Below, one piece after another: positions 45,815-57,894 of a stretch of 64,000 nucleotides of DNA. Origin of the DNA: Gnetum montanum. Lineage: Eukaryota; Streptophyta; Gnetopsida; Gnetales; Gnetaceae. Position numbers and translations under genes: made by a program. The first letter of the stretch is position 1; the number at the start of each line of letters is the position of its first letter. Location of the stretch: assembly GCA_015680685.1 (NCBI GenBank), contig MNCI01018932.1:739834-803833 (forward strand), given 5' to 3'. Below the pieces are notes generated by a model. The model was given only the letters and a program-made list of their open reading frames with translations. It had not been told where the DNA came from and ran no database searches.

Positions 45815-48062
45815 TTTGAACTTAGTCATAGGAGAAATGGCCATCCATGCTAATCATCAAATTTGATTCTCAGTTTTTCTACTTTTTGTTTTTTATATTT
45901 TTTATTTTTACAAACTATTTATTTTACAATTTTTTTTATTTTTCAAATTTTTCTAATTTTAGACCATCTTTAGTACCTTCAAAATTTCTTTACTATTTTA
46001 CATTTTCTTATATTTTTCTTTATTTTGTTTGATTTAAGTATGGTATTTCCTCATTTTTCCTAATAAACTTGCTTTATTGCCATAGTACACAGTGCTACTA
46101 TTGTTGTCTACTAATGATGGTTTATGCTTAATGTGTGATTATTGGTGTCTAATTTCTATTTTTGAATTATGATGTTTGATGATTTTGTCATGGTTTATTT
46201 TTCATGGAATAGGTAGTGAGTCCACATCATCTGCTCCATCCAATGAACTCTATAGTTTCATTTATTCTAGGAATTTGAGGTTCCTTTTTATTAAAGAAAC
46301 TTCTAATTAATTGGTGACCTTGGTGGCTCTAGAATTAGGAAGGATTCAAATGTTTGTAAAGGATGTGACTTCAAGGGGACTTAATACTCTTTGTACTCTT
46401 CTACTTGCTTGAGTGCTTGAGTGTTTTTCATGGACTTCTTACCATTCCAAACCAACCAATAATAGGAAGTCAAATAATGTCATTGCATGGTGTGGTTTCC
46501 ATTCAAGAAGAAAACAAAAATAATGAAAATTCAAAGCACACCCCTTCAATATGAATAAGTCCTTGCATGGTGTGGTTCCAATTTTGAAAAAAATAGAAAA
46601 AAAATAAAAATGATGGGAATTCAAAGCACATCCCTTGGACAAATAAATGGGCTACAAGCACTAGTTATGGGACTCAAACAACATGCACCTATGACTGAAG
46701 GTCCCCTCTAACTGAGGCCCTCTCTCTTACTTTCTACTTCTCTTTTCCTCTCTTTGTGAGATGGTGGTTGTTTTGTGGAAGCATTCTTATATCTTGAGTG
46801 GGTGGATCAATCTTAGAGTGGGGATGCGAAGTCACTGAAAGTAGATGGTTTTGGTCTAGACTGAGGATGGAACTTCTTGGGTCATTTTAAATACAAATTC
46901 CATACCGAACTTTTGATGACCTCAATTTGGAACTCCATTTCACCTTCTCTATCATCCATCCATGCTGCCATAACTCACCTCACTACTGTGTTCTATGTTA
47001 TGCTCTATGTATTAGTTTGATTTGTTGGGATTCTTGAGTAGATTCTTTCAGTTTGGTCCTTAATTTGTCATGATCATTAAATTGGCTATGGGGCCTATAG
47101 ACTTCTTAGTTGAAGTTATGAAAGGGAAAAAGGGCATGAGCCTACTATGGGGAGAACCCACTTGGATAGCTTTTGGCTTGTTTAATTAATGCTCCTTACC
47201 TTTGACATTGTTACAATCCTATCTTTCACATATTTCATTGAGTAAATTACTTAGTGCTCCTTAATCTTTCATTTCATTCATCCACTAAATTAAATTTTTT
47301 CCTTTTTCCAAAATTTATGAGTTTCAACACCCTCTTCTCATGTTTTCATACAATTCTTGGTCTTTTAAGCTTTCATTTGACATCAATTTCACTTAAAAAT
47401 TCTTCATATTTTGCAAGTTTGACAAAGGTCAAAGTTTGACTATAATGGTCAATGATTATGTTGTTGAGGTTCCATCAATGCATCCACCCTAGTTGAAGAG
47501 GCCTAGTCAACTAGGCCTTATCGATGTAATGCAAAAACCCTATATATACCACCAAACACTTTGCAATTTTTTTTTGCCACTTGCTCATAACACAAGGGGA
47601 GTTTTTGAAAATTTTTAGAGCTCAAAACCTTCTAGAGCTTATAACTTCCCAACTATTTGTCCAAATCACTCCATTTTTTGATTTTTCACTTATTGGAGGT
47701 AAGATCTTTATTGTGGGGGCTACAAACTTTAAGGTTTTTGATTAAAAATTGATGAAAATTTTTGGAAAATTTTCTAACTCCCCAAAGGGTTAATAACCTT
47801 AACCATATATAAACATAAGTTTTTCACAAGTTAACCCTTCTAACAACCTTTGGGATAATTTATTAATTAAAATAGATAAATAAATGATAATTAATTAATT
47901 AAATTAGCTATAATCACAACTTATCCAAAGTGTAACCATCCTTAAGAGGTAAGGTATCCTAATTGTTTTAAGGTTACAAAATGATTGCTAATCCATGGTC
48001 TTATTGTGATTATAGATTGTACCCAAACAAAAAATTTTGTAGGAAAGAAAACCCTCACAACT
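45815..48062 (+). other. Post-pol region of element D
   Basis: Opens with VIGEMAIHANHQI in decayed form and a T-rich hydrophobic stretch (45847-46032). Then an ~95-bp near-duplicate (46478-46637, gcatggtgtggtt...aattcaaagcac), a block shared with C' (46650-46720), and GCCTACTATGGGGAGAA (47140-47156). From 47200 on it departs from C'. 47470-47530 carries its own palindromes (gaggcctagtcaactaggcctta). Confidence 0.6.
46478..46637 (+). repeat. Imperfect tandem duplication in D post-pol region
   Basis: gcatggtgtggtttcc...aattcaaagcacacccctt is repeated at 46565 as gcatggtgtggttcc...aattcaaagcacatccctt. C' has a single copy at 34300. Confidence 0.7.
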
Positions 48063-50880
48063 ATGGAGAAGTAGCCTAGAGCTAGAAGGGGTCAACAAGA
48101 ACAAGGCTAAGAACTACTTGAGGCAACCCATGTAATGAAACCTCTTTTTAAGAAGCCTCAAGTGGAATCTATCTAATAGATTCCAGAAGAAGAAGTGCTG
48201 ACTGAACAATTAAAATGAGGAGAAGTGCTTGCTCCTACGCTAAGGATTGAAGTCACTTTAATGCAAGCCTACCTTGATATCATCAAGTCTCGAGAGATTC
48301 AATAATCTATTCTTCAAGAGATTAACTTTGAACCATTTTTGAAGAAAGCTCTAGAGGATGTCAAGACTCAACTATGAACATCTCCCATGTGGCCAATCAT
48401 CATGTCTAGTGGGGAGTGGTACATGGGAGAGACATACCTTTTCTAGAACAATCAAAAGTTAGAATCCATAGTCAATATCAAGGACATTCAAGTGTCCTAC
48501 TTGGTAGAAGCTATTGCATAGGCACTTAGGTTGCCTGACATTGGAACATAGTTGGTGGAATTATCCATGTAAGATGACCCCGAGGCCAAGAAGGAGTGAT
48601 CCAAAATTGCTATGGGGTGGATCGTAAGGAGTATGGTGCAATCACACTAGTGTAGCAAATTTACTTTAAGATTGTAGCTTATCACCTCAATCCAATGGTG
48701 AGGCCAAGTAAGGTAATTACTTTCTTTTCCTAAGCATGCACCACTCTAAGTGGAAAGTTCCCTATTAATCTTCCACAAATGCTATACTTGGAGATTGAGA
48801 AGTGTTTCAAATGAAATGAACATGGAAGAAAGATCCTACACTTTCTATGCCTCATCAGGAAACTTTCTAAGAGGGCAGGAATCATTCTCTACTCTAATGA
48901 TACACTCAGGCATAGTCCTTTGGCTTCATGATCCAAGATCATGAAAGAGAAGATGCCAGTAACAACTCAATTAGAGGAGCTACTGCCACCACCATCCACT
49001 TAGGAAACAAAAATAAAGGCCCATGTAGCCATTGAGCATCTATAAAAATCTAAGAATAGCTCTTAAGTGAACAAGAGAAATAAGTAGGAATGAGTGGGGT
49101 AGATCCATCTATGTATCAAGCAATAATGAGTCAGCATAATGAGATGGAGAGGTGTGGTTCCATTTTCTCTACCCAATGAATGTAGTAACCTTCAAGGTTA
49201 GATCCTAATGCTAAAGAGGTGATGGTGTTACTAGCAACACACCATCTATTCCAAGAAATCTCTAGTAATTCTACCACCTTTTTGGTGTAGTTGGAAGAAG
49301 GTGAAGAGATAACTGTCTTGGTGATGTAGCACTAACAATAGGACATAGTGGCATAAGTGGTTGTTGACCATGTCATAGCATTGAATGCACTTACAAAATA
49401 TATATGAGACATATCTACACTTCAAGACATGCAGACATCCATAGGCATGGTCAGTGAGAAATTAAACATGGCCTAGCAAAAAACGTTTTTGAAATGACTA
49501 GTAGCAACCGGGCAATTGACTCTGGATATTTTTGTTCTTATGGAGAACATCATCACAACCTAGTCAGAGCTACTAGATGTAAGGGGTAAATAAATTTTCT
49601 TGTAGGGGCAACTAGAAATGGCTCAAGAAAAAAATCAATGCTTAGGCATAAAGGTTACTGAATTTTGTGCCTAACTTGCAAATCAAGAAATCCTCAGCAT
49701 AGCAATGATAAGAGATGAAGCTATCAAACAACTTCAAGAATGGATTTAGAAGGCTGAGGAGGAGGTAGTGATGGGAATCTTTAAATAGTCTGTAGCTAAA
49801 GTTGAAATGTACTCAATGCAAAAGGACTTGAATTAGATGCACCAAGAGAATGAAGCATTGACTACATAGAATCATCACTTGCAAAATGTTGATGCTCAGA
49901 AAGCTCAAATGCAAGAATTCATTCATCAATAGTAGAAGTAGCTTGCTAGGGTAAATACTAAATTAAGAAAATTGGCTGTGAAAAATTGTAATCTGTTAGT
50001 GAAGGAGGTATGCACCTTCCATTAGAAGTCTGCCATTGAGATCACCAGCTAGAAGAATGAAGCCCTCAAATTTGAGAAAGTGAAAAATCACTATAAGGAC
50101 CAACTCAATTTTTAGAAAGAATTTAATGAAAATCACATCTAGATGGCAAAGGAAAAAATGAATGAGGCCCTCTAGCAACTCCAACAAGGAAGAGAAGTGT
50201 GGCAACCCATTGTTAATGGGATTGATGCTTACAACAAAGTCGAGATCTACTTAAAGGATTTGCAAATCAAGGAGATGACAAAGTATATGGAGTTGGCCAA
50301 TCTCCATTAGGAAAACCTAGCAATGCTGACTACCAAAGAGTCATAGTTAGAGTTAAAAAAATAAGTGGCTAGCTCACATATCTTATACAAGGTAGAGTTC
50401 AAGCACCACAAGAATGCCAAGCAGAAGCTTCAGTCTACTAATGCTAAACTCGATGTTCTCAAAGGACAATTTAGAGATCAACAGTCTATCACTAAGAACC
50501 TAGCTAGATAGATGAATGACTACTAGGAGTTGAAGAACATGGTTAGGATGTTCAACATTAAATGAAAATGGTTCACCACCTGGTTCATCAATGCAAAGGA
50601 GTTGTTTCTAGCAATTTTGTGTCCTTGGGATGTGCCTATTTCAACCCACATTGGGGAAGCTACATGAATGGTTCATGATCCCATGAGTAAGGAGGAGAAA
50701 ATGAAAGCACTAATGGATGCTTTTCACCTCTCACTTGAAGTCATAGTAGTAGTAGGATAGCCATAGCCACCTTAACCACCACTCATGCATGAGCCTGGTG
50801 AAGGTCTCTCAGAGCCTTAGGAACCACCATCGCCTGAGACTATTTGATCTTCTCCAATAGCTTCACAACATCAAGGAATG
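48063..50880 (+). pseudogene. Third ORF of element D: N-domain plus coiled coil
   Basis: About 940 codons in the sense direction between pol and the 3' LTR, in three frames because of indels (48063-48640, 48650-49080, 49080-50880). The N-terminal part has ILQEINFEPFLKKALEDVKT, SSGEWYMGETYLF, then HLNPMVRPSKVITFFS, INLPQMLYLEIEKCFK and RKLSKRAGI, a pattern like the putative plant transposon protein domain attached to Athila-type elements (inference). From 49600 on it is Glu/Lys/Gln/Leu-rich with heptad-like spacing and no Pro for hundreds of residues, a long coiled coil. It ends with a Pro-rich tail (EPPSPET). In 49741-50880 I counted 19 TAG, 2 TAA and 3 TGA stops. Element E shares the C-terminus. 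Confidence 0.65.
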
Positions 50881-51084
50881 TGCTATCCAATTTTTGAAAA
50901 TTTGAGTCATGGTATTCAATTTTGTGTCCTGAACACCATCATTTTTTATAATGTGTTAATCCATACACTTGGGCACTCCATTTTTTGTCAAGTCAGTTAG
51001 TTTGTTTTGTTTAAGGAAAAGTTAGTCAATAATCCCATAAATTTCCAATTTTGTAAAAGAACTTGAGGATGAATTTTCATTCAG

Positions 51085-51095
51085 TCATGGGGGTA
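51085..51095 (+). other. Polypurine tract of element D
   Basis: TCATGGGGGTA immediately before the 3' LTR; preceded by gatgaattttcattcag as in C'. Confidence 0.8.
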
Positions 51096-52029
51096 TGATG
51101 AGTCATGTTCTATTAGTTGCATCAATGAAACCTTGTTGACGTAGCCTCATCATATCAGCTTCATCGACGAGGCCCAGTTGATGCATCATATCATTTATTG
51201 ATGTGGCCCCATCGATGTAGTGCTTGTAGTTGACTATAAATATGCACTTGTAGTTGCATTTATAAAAAGGGAGATTGTAGTTGTAGTGGAGCTCTTGCAT
51301 TTTTTCCATTTGAAAGTTAGAATTTTTTCCTGAGTGCTCGCAACATGAGTCATTAAGTATATAGATCTTTATTCAATCATTGTTGTACTTGAGCATGACA
51401 ATGTGTGTGATAATGAAGATGAGATTTCTGATAAATCTTGTAGTACTCTAGATAGATTAGCTATTTCATTTATGTATTTAATGTTTTTAATTATTTATTA
51501 AGTGTTTTCAATTAGTTATTAATTATTTTCCAATTATTACATTAATGAAGAAATTAAGCCAAATAGATCACACACATAAGTATGACTTCTTCGAGTGTAA
51601 CATGTATTCACTTGGTAATCCTAGTGGTGTTATTACTTGGTACATCCAGTAGCGTAGTGCTTGGTCACCTAGCAGTGAATACATGGGTTCAAGACGTGTA
51701 TAGAAAGTGGGGTTGGATGCTTATGTTAGGATTAGTTGAATGCTAGTTAATTAGTTAATTTAGATTAGTTAATCAAATTCCTTTTATCTACATTTGAGCA
51801 CTAACTTATAAAACATAAAATGATAAAAATTGGATACCTTAGTTACACTTAACCATACCAATGAACATCACAAGTGTAATTGGAAAGACAACAATTAACC
51901 TTAAGGCAAGATTTACTTCCTAAAGGACTAGTGCATCTAAAATGATATAGTCTATAAAATTCGACCGAGTCATGCATGAATGCTTTGTGATTCATATGGT
52001 TGGGTGTATGGGTACCTCACCACTCATTA
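51096..52029 (+). repeat. 3' LTR of element D
   Basis: 934 bp, TGATGAGTCA to CACTCATTA, aligned with 38791-39700. The palindrome CGATGAGGCCTCATCG is degraded here (gtagcctcatca). TATA box at 51235-51242. Confidence 0.9.
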
Positions 52030-53203
52030 TACACCCTATATAATCATCAAGCCCCATTCTAGAGTGTTGTGATGCTACATTAGCCACTGAACCCCACAAG
52101 GTCCTGTGAAGCTTGGAATGTGGTTTCCACACTTCCACAACCTTTACCATTGTGAGCTCTACTCTAGAGTGTTATGCTATAACACCAACCACTCAATCCC
52201 ATAGGATCTTGAATAGCTTAATCAAGATGTCTTCTTGCAAGAAGTACATCAACCCTATAGGGCAACAAGGAAGAATAATAATTACAAGGGATGAATGCAA
52301 CTTAGTTTGTTGATCCTTGTACTTTGAGGTACACCACACTTTACAATGGACAAATGATAGTACAATGAATATTAACAATGATTATAATGAGAGACAAATG
52401 ATTATACAATGATTGTACAAGAGCATGCTTATTTCCCAATGCATATGAAGTCTTCTTATAGCTATCATGTTTCCAAATCCATCTTGGAACATGTGTAGTG
52501 GCCAGCCAATGGTAGGCAATGGTCATGGAATATGTCTTCTTTGTGCCTGAGACATTATATGTTAGCCCGTTATTCTAGAAATATTTCTTTGTTTGGAAGA
52601 GACATCTTTTTGAAATATTCATTATGGGAAGACATCTTCCTCTTGGAAAAGATGTCTCTCTAAAAGTGGCTTGCATTGTATAAAGACATCTTTGTATGGT
52701 AAAGACATCTTTACCTAAGGAAACACATCTATTGTTTCTTGAAGATGTCTTTGCTTGTGCATCCTCCAATTCTTCCAAGACATCCTATTTCTTAGAGACA
52801 TCTCCTATTTGCCTAGTGAAGATGTCTTTGCCTATGAAAAGATGTCTAATATTTCTTAAAGACATCTTTGGCTATGCATCCTCCAATTCTATCAAGATGT
52901 CTCTTGTTTCTTAGAGATGTCTTTCTTATATCTTCCCTTGCATGATGAATTTATCATTCCTTGTCCACAACCTTGATCTTTCATAAATTTTAATGATGAC
53001 AACTTTGCTTGTCCACAGTCTTTAAATTCTCTTCCTTTAATCTTTCCTTTTGGATGAGACCTTGAGACCTTGTGAGTGACTTTCTTCTTTTGTTAACATT
53101 AGTGCATTTCATGCCATCTCATCTTGGTCCTACAATCATAACAACCATACAACCATACACACAACCATTTTCTTTAACATTTTGACACTCCAAAATGTCC
53201 ACA
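52030..53203 (-). repeat. 3' LTR of a Ty1/copia element (interrupted by D)
   Basis: Its right end, minus TGTGGACATTTTGG, abuts a classical copia polypurine tract. The body is rich in gacatct/agatgtct repeats (52585-52925). The left end is taken by D, and the remaining piece is probably 38660-38790. Confidence 0.6.
52585..52925. repeat. Imperfect agatgtctt repeats in copia LTR
   Basis: More than ten gacatctt/agatgtct words on both strands at irregular spacing, able to pair with each other. Similar words occur in the LTRs of A at 420-540 and 16440-16530. Confidence 0.6.
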
Positions 53204-53219
53204 ATCTCCCCCTTTTTGG
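53204..53219 (-). other. Polypurine tract of Ty1/copia element
   Basis: Minus CCAAAAAGGGGGAGAT followed by TGTGGAC, the usual copia AAGGGGGAGATTGT context. Confidence 0.7.
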
Positions 53220-55539
53220 TGATGTTCAAAACTTAAGAAAATGTGTTAGTGATCATATAGATATAACCATATGACTCTCCCCCTTTTTGAACAATAGAAA
53301 AAATGATAGGACACATAATCCGATTAAAGAAGCATAGAATATGCATAAGAAAAAACATGTCATAATACGAAGGAAATAAGAAAACCATTTAGAGAAGTAA
53401 GAAAATCAATTCAACACTAAGTTCCAAGAAGTGTTGCCCTGATCCAAGCCTTTTAAGTGATATGCAAAAATAAAGCTTGAAGAGGGGTATAAACATTGAA
53501 GATTAAGTAACCTATCTCTAAATAAATAAGTCAAAATATCCTTCATGCTTGTAAAAAAATCACGAAAGAATAGGGCATATCTGTAAGATAAGAAGAATAT
53601 AACAATACAACTTCACAATGTGAAACTAGTCATGCCACATTTTAAATTCTTGAGCTAGGAAGCACATCTCAAGGAAAATGACTCAAAAGATGTTTCAATT
53701 AAAATTGTGGAAACCTTGCCACAACCAAAATGATCATGTATGCTTATATCAAATATCTAAATTTTTTATAAAAATATAGGTACTTCTTACTTCAACTTAT
53801 GTTTGAATATCAAAAGGTGGGCTAATGAGACATTGAGATTTGCTCTTTTTAGTTCAAAAACAAGGAGCTACAACTAAACCAAAAAGTACCAAAAACTCAT
53901 AATTTGATGCCAAAGACCAAAGATAGATCATGTAGAAATAAGAAACCTATCTATTTAAAATAATAATATCATTAAAACTTGTATCTATATACTTAACTAG
54001 AAATTTGAAAAACATAAATACAAAGATATGAAAGCCATGAGAGAAACATGCATATTTCACTATTTGTACGAGGCAATGCAACAACCATAATCAATTATCA
54101 AAAATGGAACATGCTGATTGAATGCATATATTCATATACCTTATTTATACTAAAGGATATTAGGAATACAAAATCTAGATTTAGCCATAATCTTAAAACA
54201 AAAATACCTGTTGATGTCCTTATGTTTTAGTACTTCTTGGCTGAAGTCTCCAAAAACTCCCCCTACTTTGGCTATCTCCAAGATGGTGATGAATAAAGAG
54301 GAATAGGCTCCCCTTACACATGTGCTACTTATCTTGGGCTTTTTAGATTAATCTATAAATGTTGTGAATACCCAAAACACTAAAATTGTGGGTCATCATT
54401 AGGATCAAGTGTGGAGACAAAGGTCTTCAGTCAGTAATACTAATAGAATTTTTAAAAGCTTATCTTATCTCATAAATAGGAAAAATATATTACAAAGGAT
54501 ATGAGGATAGAAATACATCATTACAAGAAGTTTATATTAAGCATGATAGAAAATAGGATAGAAACCAAATAATGACTCAAAGAAAAATAAACTAAGTCCT
54601 ACACACATATTCTCATAGAATCAATTGTATCAAGCTTAAAAAAATGTAAGAGATACTCGAAACACTTTCCATTATTTTTTTTATCTAGGTAAGACACAAT
54701 CAATTTTGGACTTCAAATAATATTAACCAACAAGTAAAGAGATGGAAACTTACCTTGCTTGTAAGGAATAATAGAGGATTAATGAAGTTTGAGATGAGCT
54801 CCCCTATCATGAAGTACCTCCTCATCTTTAGGTTCTCTTTCTATCATGCCCATGATATCATTTGTATATGTTCTTTGTGATAGAACTCTTGATCACTTAT
54901 TGTAAAATTTTCAATTCTCCACTTCTCTTCATCTTTACCTATTGGTACCTACACAAATTCCTCACCAAGCCTCTTTTGACAAGACCAAACATTAACCTTT
55001 CCTTGATCATTATGAGAAGAGTTTATAGTTTTCTTACAATCACAATTTTTACAAAAAAATAAATTATTATCCTCATGATCAACATGATCAAACCTAACAA
55101 TGCTTGAGCTTGAATTTTCATGTGTAGCATCCTCTAAATTCTTTAGCTTTTTCTAGGAGTTTCCTCTTCTTGAACCTTGTTGCAATTCTTATTAAAAGAG
55201 GTTAGTTATCAAATCTCAACTTTTATGTTTGAGATATCTTATTTCACTTTAGTATGAATAGCATCTAACTTAGAAATTATAATTTTATTTTCCTTTCTAA
55301 TAAAATGATGTAATTGAATATTTTCTTCTTTAAATTTGCTATACCTTTTGTTACACTTACCATCTTTTTCAGCCACATGTAAGGAATTTTGATCTATAAG
55401 TGCCATGCATATGAGGTGTGAATCTTTGGAAGAATTGCATGCTTCTTCTTTACTTTGATCACCATCATCCTAACTTGTATAAAAGTTGGTATTTTTCAAT
55501 TTCTCATCATTGGATTTATTTCTTAATTGTACCTTGCTA
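53220..55539 (-). other. Ty1/copia internal region without pol
   Basis: 2.3 kb between the gag zinc knuckle and the polypurine tract. Just after the knuckle (minus) come an acidic stretch with EEACNSSKDSHLICMALID and a helical part KRYSKFKEENIQLHHFIRKE, usual after copia gag. No protease, integrase, RT or RNase H motif was found further on, so pol is deleted. A second aaaaagggggagag tract lies at 53273-53287. Confidence 0.5.
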
Positions 55540-56380
55540 TCACTAGGACATTTGAAGGCCATATGACCCCTTCCTCCACAAACCCAACATTCTATAGAAG
55601 AGAAATCTAAGTTAGAATTTAAAATTTTTTTACCTCTTTCTCTACCTTTAAGTAGACTGGATATTTTTTTAAATGCGCTCTTGGTTCATCTTGCTAGTAA
55701 TCATTATAGCTTTCTTAAGAGAAGGGAAATCTCATCTTCATTGCTCTCATCATGCTCATTGGACTCCTTCTTTCTGGAGGAAATATTTAGCTCGATAGGT
55801 TTTTCTTAGATTGATCCTTCACTTATGAGACTCATTTCATAAGTAATAAGAGCACTTTGAAGTTCTTCAAATTTTAAGGTTGAGAAATTCCTAATCTCCT
55901 CCATAGCTGTGACCTTTAGTCTGACTTCTAATTGTAGATTTTGGATCATTTTGATGATGACATTACTTTCGAGAAAATATTTACCTATTCCTCTAATAGC
56001 TACAATAAGATCATTAGCTCTATAGAAATAATTTTTTATTTTCTCACCTTCTCTCACTTTGAGTTTATTGTATTCACTTTGTAAAACTAATAATTTCAAT
56101 TGCTTAACAATAGATGTTCCTTCATAGGTAGCTTCTAAGGTTTTCTAAATTTCTTTGGCCATTTTAAATCTACTAATTTATTAAATTAATATTTATTTAA
56201 TGCACAATATAAATAATTTTTTTATTTTGAATCAAACATGAACTTATTATTTTCCTCTTATGTCCATTTGTTGTGAGGCTTGATGATGTTGATGAAGCTG
56301 TCAACTAGTAGAGTGTAACCTTAAAGGATGGGCTCCCACACTTCAAATTCCATGGATTCAAAGAATCCTTACATTCTTAG
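55540..56380 (-). pseudogene. gag of a Ty1/copia element
   Basis: Minus strand, from the N-terminal side: WEPILKGYTLLVDSF, KFMFDSKXKNYLYCALN, then the best frame (56099-55806) with KLLVLQSEYNKLKVREGEKI, KNYFYRANDLIVAIRGIG, VIIKMIQNLQLEVRLKVTAM and FEELQSALITYEM, the UBN2-type copia gag. The zinc knuckle CWVCGGRGHMAFKC is intact at about 55595-55552 (CX2CX4HX4C). The N-terminus is cut at ~56380 where Athila-type RNase H sequence begins. Confidence 0.87.
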
Positions 56381-57894
56381 TTCCTTTTCAATCTACCATT
56401 ATCAAATTAAATTCCTATAAGATTGCATGCCACTACATGAAATAGGGGCTTACCATTACCTTATTCACAAGGAACCAAATTACACTATGGTTAGTGTGCA
56501 TAAACACCTTGTATCCAAGCACATAGTGCCTAAATTTTTTCAAGGAATACACCACTACCATGAGCTCTTTCTCTATGGTAGTGTAATTAAATTGTGCACT
56601 TACAATGCTTTTTCTTACACAGTGGATGTGGTAAGGATGTTTTTGATCATCTAACTATGTGAGCATGGCTTCCAAGGCATAATTGGATGCATCCATCATG
56701 ATATGCAAGGGTCTAAACCAGTTAGGTGCTTGTAGGTTTGGAGTTTCCATAGGCTTTTTCTTGAGTTGTTAGAATGCATGCTCTTTTTTCTCAGCCTAGA
56801 AAAATGAAGCATCCTTCTTTGTTAGTTCAACCAATAGTTTGATGATCTTAGAGAAATTCTCAATGAAGCACCAATAATAGCCAATATGGCCAACTAATTA
56901 CCTCACATCTTTAATGATTTTAGGTTATCTAGTAATTCCTTGAATGATCCTTTTTTTAGGATCCACATCAATCCCTTTTAGAGATATCCTATGTCCCAAC
57001 ACAATGCCCTCATAGACCATCAAGTGACCTTTTTGCCAATGCACCTATTTAGTACTTGCTCAAGATGGTCCAGGGCTTACTAAAATGTAGCCCTATATAT
57101 GGAGAATTTATTCATAAAGACTTCCACCTTGCTACCAATACATTGTTGGATGATGCTTAGGATAAGGCATTGGAATGTTGTAGGAAAATTTCATAGGCCA
57201 AACAACATCTTTATTTATGCAAAAGTCGCCCAAGGATTCATGAATGTATTTTTGGCCTAATATTTAGGTGTAATATGGATTTGGTTATAGCCACTATAAT
57301 CATCTAGAAAGCTATAGAAATAATTCCCAAAAATGGTATCCAACACTTGGTTCACAAATGGAAATGGAGAGTGATACTTGTATGTTGTCATGTTCAACAA
57401 CCTGAAATCAATACAAATCCTCCATTTATCATCTTTCTTTGGCACTATCATGAGTGCGATAACCCACTCACTATTCTCAATGGGGTAGATGAACCTTGAT
57501 TTGAGGAATTATTCAATTTCCTCTTTGACAATTTGCTTCAACTTAAGGTTTAACCACTACTGTGGTTGCCTCTTTAGCTTGATGGAGGCATTTGTGTAGA
57601 TGTGGATTTGGCATATATATGGATCAATTTTAGTAAGCTCATGATATAACTAGGCATAGGTTTTTGGATATTTGTTAACCACCTCCAAAAATTTCTTTTT
57701 CTACATAAGATCAAGTTTGGCATTCATAGTGATCAATTTACCATTTTTTTAGGAAAGCATATTTCATGTTGGTTGGTAGATTTTTTAACTAAAGGAGCTT
57801 CTATTTAAAGCTCTTAGGGATTTTGAGATCTTCCTAATTGGTGTCATCAGGTGATGGATTTGTTCCATTTTATCCATGCCTTCAATTTAGGCAC
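56381..57894 (-). pseudogene. RT and RNase H fragment of element F
   Basis: Minus-strand Athila/Tat-type piece. From 57894: linker with EGMDKMEQ (compare 42990 in D), then the RT: IVPKKDDKWRICIDFRLLNM, FVNQVLDTI, FYSFLDDYSGYNQIHI (57451-57257). The catalytic motif near 57120 reads VFMNKF, so both Asp residues are gone. RNase H continues to about 56381, ending at EFNLIMVD and a stop in place of RKG. It is truncated on both sides, by the copia junction and by the LTR of G. Probably the 5' half of element E. Confidence 0.78.

Larger units (their letters stand above)
38791..52029 (+). mobile_element. Element D, complete Athila/Tat-like element with ORF3
   Basis: A 13.2-kb plus-strand element: LTR, primer site, gag, protease, RT, damaged RNase H, integrase, post-pol region, a third ORF with long coiled coil, polypurine tract, LTR. 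Flanking pentamers are CACAT and TACAC, differing by two C/T transitions, compatible with a decayed CACAC target duplication. It is much longer than B because of about 3 kb of cargo after pol. All frames carry stops, mostly TAG. Confidence 0.88.
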
